Assembly: GCA_900752275.1 (NCBI GenBank)
Contig: CAADUS010000179.1
Coordinates: 1-5,468 of the forward strand
Direction of reading: 5' to 3'
DNA: 5,468 nucleotides
Origin: an uncultured Collinsella sp.
Lineage (GTDB): Bacteria > Actinomycetota > Coriobacteriia > Coriobacteriales > Coriobacteriaceae
The position numbers and the translations under genes are program-made. This document shows positions 1-4,817 of this stretch, piece by piece. The notes under the pieces were generated by a model that saw only the letters and a program-made list of their open reading frames with translations, ran no database searches and was not told where the DNA came from. Position 1 is the first letter of the stretch, and the number at the start of each line of letters is the position of its first letter.

Positions 1-615
1 GACGATCACGGCGTCCTTCTGCAGGCTGCGCACGATGGCCTTGAGCTCGGCGATCTGCTCGGGGCTCACGGTAGCGGTCTTGTTGAGGATCAGCGTGGAG
101 CAGAACTCGATCTGCTGGATGAGCAGGCTCTCGATGTCGTCCTCGTCGATATCCTCGGCCAGCAGGTCGCGACCACCGTTGAACTCGTCGTACATGCGCG
201 CGCAGTCGACTACTGCCACGATGTTGTCGAGTGCGAGCTTGGGCTCGCCGCCCACCTTGGCCTCGTCGCAGAAGCTCGAGATAGTGTAGGCGATGGGGAT
301 AGGCTCGCAGATACCCGATGCCTCGATGATGATGTAGTCGAAGTTGCCCGAATCGGCGATTCCCTGCAGCTGGTTGGCCAGGTCATCCGAAAGCGTGCAG
401 CAGATGCAGCCGTTGGTGAGCGGGATGAGGTCGTCGGTCTCGGAAAGGCCGCCGTCGGCGATGAGGCTGGCGTCCACATTGATCTCGCCGATATCGTTGA
501 CGATCACGGCGGCGCGGATGCCGCCGTCGTTAGCGAGGATGTGGTTGAGCAGCGTGGTCTTGCCGGCACCGAGGTATCCGGTAAGCATGATGATCTTCAC
601 GGGTTTGTTGGGCAT
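1..615 (-). CDS. CobW/G3E-family P-loop GTPase (C-terminus beyond the window)
   Basis: The 205 visible residues form the GTPase domain of the CobW/YjiA/P47K (COG0523) family. These proteins use GTP hydrolysis to insert or traffic metals (Zn, Co, Fe, Ni) in the cytoplasm. Visible motifs: Walker A GYLGAGKT at residues 13-20; the family metal-binding CxCC as GCICC at 69-73; the Walker B-like segment IIIEASGICEP at 95-105; and the base-recognition motif at 178-181. That motif reads NKTA, where the usual form is NKxD, so its Asp is absent. The ATG at 615 was chosen because AAGGAGG (620-626) lies 4 bases upstream. An in-frame ATG at 636 would put this ribosome binding site inside the coding region. 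The C-terminal CobW_C domain and the stop lie off the left edge. The gene follows the ArsC-like gene after 86 bases with no clear terminator between them, so co-transcription is possible. The family is certain; the metal served is not determinable. Confidence 0.93.
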   Translation of the reverse strand, partial: MPNKPVKIIMLTGYLGAGKTTLLNHILANDGGIRAAVIVNDIGEINVDASLIADGGLSETDDLIPLTNGCICCTLSDDLANQLQGIADSGNFDYIIIEASGICEPIPIAYTISSFCDEAKVGGEPKLALDNIVAVVDCARMYDEFNGGRDLLAEDIDEDDIESLLIQQIEFCSTLILNKTATVSPEQIAELKAIVRSLQKDAVIV

Positions 616-701
616 GTGCCCTCCTTTGTTAGACATGGCTTACAGTTGAATCTTATGCCAAACGCCTGCTCTTATACCCACGCGCCGGCAAATAACACAA
701 G

Positions 702-1043
702 CTACTCCCAGGCTCCCCATACATCGGGGCAATAACCGACGGTGGCCTTTTTGCCGCTACGCACGATGGGCTCGGCTAGAACCTGCTGATTCTCGAGCAG
801 TTTATCGAAGCGCTGACTGGGGGTGAGGTGCTGGATGAGCGCGAGCGTCTCCTCGTCCTTGGCCTTGGGGTTGAGCAGCTTGTCGATGCCGCCGACCGCT
901 TGCATTACGCTCGTAAGCTCGCCCTTGCTCATCTCCTTTTCCTTAAGGTCGATAAACTGCACCTTAATGCGGCGCTCCTTAAAATAGCGCTGGGCCTTCT
1001 TGGTGTCGAACGACTTCTTAGTCCCGAAGATTTGAATATTCAT
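702..1043 (-). CDS. ArsC/Spx-fold (arsenate reductase-like) protein lacking the catalytic Cys
   Basis: A 113-residue protein of the ArsC/Spx/YffB thioredoxin-fold family, full length for that family. It opens with MNIQIFGTKKSFDTKKAQRY. Aligned without gaps to the YffB-type motif GIKNCDTIKKA, Ser11 occupies the catalytic Cys position; its codon TCG reads clearly. Other family features are present: the amphipathic helix 12-24, IDLKEK (31-36), VGGIDKLLNPK (50-60), and EPIVRSGKKATVGY (91-104) with the conserved Arg95 region. The only Cys is Cys105 near the C-terminus. Arsenate reduction by the usual mechanism is therefore unlikely; a regulatory or binding role, or use of another thiol, is inference. 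The start is ATG 1043, 12 bases after the stop of the flavoprotein gene. It has no strong Shine-Dalgarno (only a short G-run), which suggests translational coupling. The family assignment is firm; the function is unknown. Confidence 0.88.
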   Translation of the reverse strand: MNIQIFGTKKSFDTKKAQRYFKERRIKVQFIDLKEKEMSKGELTSVMQAVGGIDKLLNPKAKDEETLALIQHLTPSQRFDKLLENQQVLAEPIVRSGKKATVGYCPDVWGAWE

Positions 1044-1055
1044 GGCCCCGCCGCT

Positions 1056-1679
1056 CTATCGAATGAAGTTGGTCGTTGCGCGATCTGCCTCGGGCGCGTT
1101 GATACCGGCGGCTTGTCCCGCCTCGATGCAGCGCAGGAGCCAAGCCATGTTTTTGCCGATGTTTCGCATGGTGGCAAGGCCCTCGGCATCCCCATCGGCG
1201 TCGCCGGGCACGCGGCCAAACACGTTGTTCCAGTAGGTGGAAGCAACCACGGGCATTTGGTTGATGGTGAAGTACTTGTTGAGCACGTCGAAGGTCGTCG
1301 ACGTACCGCCGCGACGGGCGACGGCGACGGCAGCGCCCGGCTTGTGTGCAAAGGCTTTGCCTCCGGCATAGAATGCGCGATCGAGGGCCGAGAGGATGCG
1401 TCCGCTGGGATGCGCATAGTAGACGGGCGAGCCAAAGACAAAGCCGTCGGCCTGCTCGGCGGCAGCGATGAGCTCGTTCACCACGTCGTCATCAAAGGTG
1501 CAGCGACCGCCAAGCTTGCCGCATTGGCCGCAACCGATGCAATCGCGAATGGGCTTGGCGCCCAGCTGAAACACCTCGGTATCAATGCCTTCTACATTAA
1601 GTTGCTCTGCGACCTCGGCGAGTGCGCGGGCGGTGTTGCCGTTTGCCTTGGGGCTGCCATTGACTAAAAGAACCTTCAT
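1056..1679 (-). CDS. Isf-like iron-sulfur flavoprotein / NADPH-dependent FMN reductase family
   Basis: A 207-residue flavodoxin-fold oxidoreductase. The N-terminus carries the FMN phosphate-binding loop NGSPKANGNT at residues 7-16. A compact cysteine cluster follows: Cys47, Cys50, Cys53 and Cys60 (C-x2-C-x2-C-x6-C). This matches the CX2CX2CX4-7C pattern that binds a 4Fe-4S cluster in Methanosarcina Isf and its many anaerobe homologues. FGSPVYYAHPSG (82-93) is the second flavin-contacting loop, and ARRGGTSTTFDVLN (121-134) the third typical segment. It is probably a cytoplasmic electron-transfer or reductase protein using FMN and Fe-S; the substrate is unknown. The start is ATG 1679, with AGAGGGAG 6 bases upstream. 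The adjacent GTG at 1682 leaves only 3 bases of spacing. It is the first gene of a likely operon with the ArsC-like gene 12 bases downstream. A dyad and a possible extended -10 lie just upstream. Confidence 0.9.
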   Translation of the reverse strand: MKVLLVNGSPKANGNTARALAEVAEQLNVEGIDTEVFQLGAKPIRDCIGCGQCGKLGGRCTFDDDVVNELIAAAEQADGFVFGSPVYYAHPSGRILSALDRAFYAGGKAFAHKPGAAVAVARRGGTSTTFDVLNKYFTINQMPVVASTYWNNVFGRVPGDADGDAEGLATMRNIGKNMAWLLRCIEAGQAAGINAPEADRATTNFIR

Positions 1680-1688
1680 CACAAACTC

Positions 1689-1716
1689 CCTCTGCTTTTG
1701 GTGACTTCTGCAGAGG
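1689..1716. repeat. Inverted repeat (7-bp arms) over the predicted start site and RBS of the flavoprotein gene
   Basis: The arms CCTCTGC and GCAGAGG (1689-1695 and 1710-1716) are exact inverted copies separated by 14 bases. The outer arm abuts the candidate -10 and the inner arm overlaps the AGAGGGAG ribosome binding site. The inner side also contains the palindrome TCTGCAGA (1707-1714). The placement fits either a repressor operator or, if transcription starts further upstream, a leader hairpin hiding the ribosome binding site. The repeat is visible; the role is inferred. Confidence 0.45.
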
Positions 1717-1725
1717 ATTATCGCA
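1717..1725 (-). promoter_or_regulatory. Possible extended -10 promoter element for the flavoprotein operon
   Basis: On the minus strand the bases read TGCGATAAT: a TGn extension followed by GATAAT, five of six matches to TATAAT. No TTGACA-like hexamer lies 16-18 bases upstream, where the sequence is almost pure G and C; extended -10 promoters can do without one. Transcription would begin near 1710, giving a leader of about 30 bases before ATG 1679. This is a sequence match only. Confidence 0.35.
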
Positions 1726-1753
1726 CGATGGGGGAGGCGGCGCGGGCGCGGCG

Positions 1754-3283
1754 CTAATCCAGTTTGGTACCTGGCACCTGCACGGCTTTACCGAGCAACG
1801 CTTTGAGCTCGTTCAAAATGGAAACGGGTTGACGGTCGACGCCGTCCAGATGGAGCGTGGCCACGCGAATGGGCGGCTGATATTCAAGCGAGCCGATGAG
1901 CACGGGAGTACCCAGGAACCGTTCGATGTCGCTTGCGATCTCGTCGATTGCCTCGGGGCCGAGCTCATCGAAGAGTGCCACGAACATCGGCCCCGTTGAG
2001 CGGAACAGGCGGCCCTTGCCGCGCGAACAATCCATGAGGCAGGCGGCGCTTTCGGCGAGCACACGGTCGCCTGCATCGAATCCAAAGCGGGCATTGACCT
2101 CGGCGATATCGTCGACCTTAATGGCAATAAAACCTGCCTCGTGCGGCACGTGGCGCATCTCTCCAATAGCGTTGACCAGTGCGTGGACATCGCCCAGGCC
2201 CGTTACTGAGTCGGTCGTATCCGCTAGGCTTCGGTTGACGATAATGCCCACATACATGCTGGGCTCGGTATCGGTGCCGTCCAAGCGGTAGCCCGTGCAG
2301 TCGCAAAGCACGTACGCTCCGGTGGCATCCATTACGCGATACTGCATGTAGTGGAAGTGCCACGCGCCGTTTATCACCATGTCGAGCTCGGCGCGTACGT
2401 TGTCGCGGTCCTCGGGATGAACGCGGGCGAGCCACATGTCGAGTGAGTTAAAAGGGTGCTGGGAGGGCAGGTCAAAATCGCGCACGGCGTTAACCGACCA
2501 TTGCGATTCGCCCGTATCGAGATTGAGGATAAACGGATAGCGCGTCTCGGAGCTCATGGAGATCGCTTGGAACACCCGGTCGTTGCAGGGAAACTGATCG
2601 ACGATTGGGCGTTGCGGCGCGTCATCGTCTTTCGGTTGCTGCACACGATGCATAAGCTTATAGCGATACATCTTGCGATCGGCATCCATCGTCATCTGGC
2701 GACGCGTGTCGCCGGCAAGTGGATCGACGCGCGAGCAGCCAAAGCTAAAGCTGCCGATCATGGGCGCCTTGCCACCTGAGCTCGCCTCGATCAGTCCGGC
2801 ACGTACCTGCTCCAAGCGCTGCTCGAGTTCAGTCTCGTTTGCGGAGAGCGAGATGAGCACAAACTCGTCTCCACCGATACGGAACAGCATCTCATCGTGC
2901 TCCATGGTTTCGGAGAGCGTGCGGCAGATACCTAGAATATAGCGATTGCCTTCGGCGTGGCCAAACCTATCATTGCAATGTTTGAGATGGTCGATGTCAA
3001 TATAGGCGCAGGTGAAGGGGTCGCCTTTGCGCCAGAGTTGCTCGACGTGACGGTCGAATCCGTTGCGGTTGCCCAAGTTGGTGAGCGGATCGATATAGGC
3101 GTTGCGCTCAAGCAGCTGGCGCTCTTGTTGCAGGATGGCATGCGTCTTTTGCAGCTGCTCACCAACAGCGCGTAGCTCAGCAGGCAGCGCGGCAACATCG
3201 AGCTCGGCGGTCGATACGCCATTCGCAAGTCGCTGAAGATAGGTAATAATCGATTGCTCGCCCATGCGATACGACTTGTTCAT
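1754..3283 (-). CDS. GGDEF-PAS-GGDEF(degenerate) protein, probable diguanylate cyclase
   Basis: A 509-residue soluble protein with no membrane segment visible. Residues about 30-62 are helical and probably a coiled coil. They lead into a first GGDEF domain (about 63-212): DPLTNLGNRNGF at 65-76, metal-ligand Asp96 in IDIDHLK, Asn104, and an intact signature RIGGDEF at 135-141. Active enzymes of this class make cyclic di-GMP from two GTP. Asn113 replaces the usual Asp of the GHxxGD motif, which contacts guanine (PleD Asp344), and no RxxD inhibitory site precedes the signature. A PAS domain of the PAS_3 type spans about 236-352 (RVHPEDRDNVRAEL at 287-300). A second GGDEF fold (about 355-500) starts with DSVTGLGD; Lys389 replaces the metal Asp and TGPMF (430-434) replaces GGDEF, so it should be inactive. 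The start ATG 3283 is fixed by AAGGAGG at 3293-3299. A TTG at 3310 would enclose that site. No ligand for the PAS domain can be named. Confidence 0.93.
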   Translation of the reverse strand: MNKSYRMGEQSIITYLQRLANGVSTAELDVAALPAELRAVGEQLQKTHAILQQERQLLERNAYIDPLTNLGNRNGFDRHVEQLWRKGDPFTCAYIDIDHLKHCNDRFGHAEGNRYILGICRTLSETMEHDEMLFRIGGDEFVLISLSANETELEQRLEQVRAGLIEASSGGKAPMIGSFSFGCSRVDPLAGDTRRQMTMDADRKMYRYKLMHRVQQPKDDDAPQRPIVDQFPCNDRVFQAISMSSETRYPFILNLDTGESQWSVNAVRDFDLPSQHPFNSLDMWLARVHPEDRDNVRAELDMVINGAWHFHYMQYRVMDATGAYVLCDCTGYRLDGTDTEPSMYVGIIVNRSLADTTDSVTGLGDVHALVNAIGEMRHVPHEAGFIAIKVDDIAEVNARFGFDAGDRVLAESAACLMDCSRGKGRLFRSTGPMFVALFDELGPEAIDEIASDIERFLGTPVLIGSLEYQPPIRVATLHLDGVDRQPVSILNELKALLGKAVQVPGTKLD

Positions 3284-3292
3284 GATGGATAA

Positions 3293-3299
3293 CCTCCTT
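3293..3299 (-). promoter_or_regulatory. Ribosome binding site of the GGDEF gene
   Basis: AAGGAGG on the minus strand is a full Shine-Dalgarno match, 9 bases before ATG 3283. It decides the start: longer in-frame openings such as TTG 3310 would translate through it. Confidence 0.8.
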
Positions 3300-3321
3300 G
3301 GGCGGAACAACGGTTTGTATC

Positions 3322-3352
3322 ATATCCCCAATTCGGTTTGAATTAGGGATAT
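3322..3352. repeat. 31-base inverted repeat with 13-bp arms upstream of the GGDEF gene
   Basis: The arms 3322-3334 (atatccccaattc) and 3340-3352 (gaattagggatat) pair along their full length around the five-base spacer ggttt. The single deviation is at 3329/3345. It is a G-U pair in a minus-strand transcript and a C/A mismatch in a plus-strand one. Neither side has a run of T, so a rho-independent terminator is unlikely. Just downstream on the minus strand lie -10-like hexamers: TATGAT, or TACAAA preceded by TGA, the latter 17 bases after TTCAAA inside the repeat. The element therefore probably overlaps the promoter of the GGDEF gene and could be an operator. It could also act as a 5' leader hairpin if transcription begins further upstream. 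Confidence 0.6.
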
Positions 3353-3364
3353 AAGTTAGCTAAT

Positions 3365-3380
3365 GGAGACAAATGTCCCC
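3365..3380. repeat. Short hairpin downstream of the EAL remnant
   Basis: ggagaca-aa-tgtcccc forms a 6 to 7-bp stem with one G-U pair on the minus strand. It sits about 30 bases after the stop of the EAL remnant on that strand. No T-run follows, so it is at best a weak terminator or the end of a short intergenic repeat. The pairing is visible; any function is guesswork. Confidence 0.3.
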
Positions 3381-3410
3381 TTCGACGGTGGCGTTTTGCG
3401 TGCGAACGTA

Positions 3411-3725
3411 TCAGTTGTTATTGCCACCATCGAGCAATGCCTCAAAATCCTTCGCCGGCATGGGGCGGTAGTCGAGGAAGCCCTGAGCGTAGCGGACGCC
3501 CATTTGTCGTAGCATGTTCGCCTGCTCATTTGTCTCGACGCCTTCGACCACGACGGGCAGATGGAGCGACTGCGCCATCTCGAGCATTGATGAAATGATT
3601 TGCGTACTGCGGCCTTGATCGCCGTCGACGGGTGCAATCTGCCAAATGTGCTTGTCGAGCGTCACCATAAAGCCGCTTTCCTCGAGTGCGGGGATATGGG
3701 TGCACATGCTGTGGGCGGCTATCAT
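3411..3725 (-). pseudogene. Decayed EAL-domain (c-di-GMP phosphodiesterase) remnant
   Basis: Two separate pieces of an EAL domain lie in one open frame. The first (3639-3695) reads IPALEESGFMVTLDKHIWQ, the segment that normally follows the EALLRW motif. The second (3411-3608, 65 residues) begins STQIISSMLEMAQSLHL and continues through VVVEGVETNEQANMLRQMG and YAQGFLDYRPMP to the end of the domain. About ten residues (3609-3638) join them, where an intact domain has roughly 100. The deletion removes the Asn motif, ELTE, DDFG and the catalytic Lys, and the EAL motif itself is missing upstream. Codons between 3696 and 3848 show no EAL similarity. Neither the ATG at 3725 nor the one at 3704 has a convincing Shine-Dalgarno. 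It cannot hydrolyse c-di-GMP. The frame stays open across the junction, so a small truncated protein is formally possible. The upstream part overlaps the promoter region of the patatin gene. Confidence 0.8.
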
Positions 3726-3785
3726 TCGACAAGCGGTAGCGCGATGATGCGATGTTCGATAAAAATGCGACTGGGACGATATATG

Positions 3786-3814
3786 TTGACGGGTATACTT
3801 GTCCCGTTTTAAAA
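3786..3814 (+). promoter_or_regulatory. Candidate promoter with dyad for the patatin-like gene
   Basis: TTGACG (3786-3791) is a near-consensus -35 followed 17 bases later by TTAAAA (3809-3814), a weak -10. Alternatively TATACT (3794-3799) is a better -10 but has only a poor -35 (CTGGGA). Either choice gives a leader of roughly 15-30 bases before ATG 3836. An inverted repeat ACGGG-N9-CCCGT (3789-3807) brackets TATACT and could be an operator. The region is otherwise non-coding, between divergent units. Confidence 0.4.
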
Positions 3815-3835
3815 CGCAGGAACGGAGATGGTCGC

Positions 3836-4705
3836 ATGGCACAGCCAAATATGACGCGCACGGTGGGGCTGGCGCTCGAGGGGGGCGGCTACCGCGGTAT
3901 GTATACGGCGGGCGTGCTCGACGTTTGGATGGAGCACGGTTTGACCTGCGACCATATGGTGGGCGTCTCGGCGGGCGCGGCGTTTGGCTACAACTTTAAA
4001 TCGCGCCAGATCGGCCGCGCCATTCGCTACAACAAGGCCTATTGCGCCGACAAGCGCTATGCGAGCGTGACCAGCTGGCTGCGAACCGGCGATATGTTCA
4101 ATGCCGACTTTGCTTATCACGAGGTGCCTATCGAGCGCGATCCCATCGACTTGGAGGCGTATCGCGCCTGCCCCATGCGATTTACGTGCGTGTGTACCGA
4201 TATCGAGACGGGCAAGGCCGTCTACCACGACCTGCCCTATGGCGACGAGAGGGATATCGAGTGGATCCGGGCATCGTCGGCGATTCCTGTGGCGACGCGT
4301 CCTGTTGCCATTGAGGGCCGTAAGTACCTGGATGGCGGCGTGGCTGATTCCATTCCCAGCGCTTGGTTGTTTGCGCAGGGGTATGACCGCAATATCGTGG
4401 TACTCACGCAGCCGGCGGGCTTTGTGAAGCAGCCCAACAGCGTGATGCCCATGCTGCGGCGCGTGTTCCGTCACTATCCGGAGTTTGTCGCAGCGCTTGA
4501 GCATCGGCATGAGGTCTACAACGCCACGCTCGATGACCTGGCGCGTCGCGAGGCTGCCGGCGAAATCTTTGTGGTACGGCCGAGCGAATCGGTGAAGGTG
4601 CCGTCGCTGTGCCGCGAACCGGATGAGCTCGAGCGCATCTACCAGGTCGGCCGCCACGATGCGGAGGCGACTTTGCCGGCGTTGGAAGCGTATCTGGCGG
4701 GGTAG
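3836..4705 (+). CDS. Patatin-like phospholipase, YjjU-type
   Basis: A 289-residue patatin-family serine lipid hydrolase with a Ser-Asp dyad. The oxyanion-hole motif EGGGYRGMYTAG is at 15-26, the nucleophile elbow GVSAG at 43-47 with Ser45, and the catalytic Asp166 in DGGVADSIP at 166-174. All catalytic elements are intact. The C-terminal part (about 205-289, including FVVRPSESVKVPSL at 245-258) resembles the extension of Escherichia coli YjjU-like proteins. There is no signal peptide, so it probably acts in the cytoplasm or at the inner face of the membrane on acyl lipids; the real substrate is unknown. ATG 3836 was chosen because GGAG (3824-3827) lies 8 bases upstream and homology begins with TVGLALEGG. 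An in-frame ATG at 3752 would add 28 residues without similarity and read through the promoter. It is transcribed divergently from the EAL remnant and convergently with thiE. Confidence 0.93.
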   Translation: MAQPNMTRTVGLALEGGGYRGMYTAGVLDVWMEHGLTCDHMVGVSAGAAFGYNFKSRQIGRAIRYNKAYCADKRYASVTSWLRTGDMFNADFAYHEVPIERDPIDLEAYRACPMRFTCVCTDIETGKAVYHDLPYGDERDIEWIRASSAIPVATRPVAIEGRKYLDGGVADSIPSAWLFAQGYDRNIVVLTQPAGFVKQPNSVMPMLRRVFRHYPEFVAALEHRHEVYNATLDDLARREAAGEIFVVRPSESVKVPSLCREPDELERIYQVGRHDAEATLPALEAYLAG

Positions 4706-4727
4706 GGCAAACTGCCGTGGACTCGGC

Positions 4728-4773
4728 GGAAAGCGCATCCCGGAATGGAGGTCCAAACTGGGATGCGCTTTCC
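4728..4773. terminator. Bidirectional hairpin terminator between the patatin-like gene and thiE
   Basis: Exact 14-bp inverted arms, ggaaagcgcatccc (4728-4741) and gggatgcgctttcc (4760-4773), enclose an 18-base loop. The loop carries its own small palindrome, tggaggtcca (4746-4755). The element sits about 22 bases after the patatin stop and 45 bases beyond the thiE stop, where both convergent transcripts should end. No T-tract follows the stem beyond the TTT within the arm, so it may work as a stable 3' barrier rather than a textbook intrinsic terminator. The nested structure could also mean a dispersed intergenic repeat. Confidence 0.65.
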
Positions 4774-4817
4774 ATTGCTGAAGATATGAGGCTGCGGATC
4801 AGCTGCTCGGCTTATGT

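Noticed and set aside
828..1667. Long plus-strand open frame of about 279 codons
   Set aside because: It lies opposite the ArsC-like and flavoprotein genes, whose motifs are unmistakable. Its translation shows no family motif and it arises from GC-rich codon bias.
1726..1753. GC-rich stretch after the GGDEF gene as a terminator
   Set aside because: It can pair with itself in several poor ways because it is nearly all G and C, but there is no single clear stem and no T-tract.
3284..3410. Possible c-di-GMP riboswitch upstream of the GGDEF gene
   Set aside because: The conserved core expected of the GEMM-type class I aptamer is not seen; only a simple dyad and a small hairpin are present.
3752..3835. 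Upstream in-frame ATG giving the patatin-like protein 28 extra residues
   Set aside because: The extension has no similarity to the family, no ribosome binding site and covers the candidate promoter; ATG 3836 fits better.
3809..4756. Long minus-strand open frame of about 315 codons opposite the patatin-like gene
   Set aside because: Its translation is rich in Arg and His with no recognisable domain, while the plus-strand frame has every patatin catalytic motif and a ribosome binding site.
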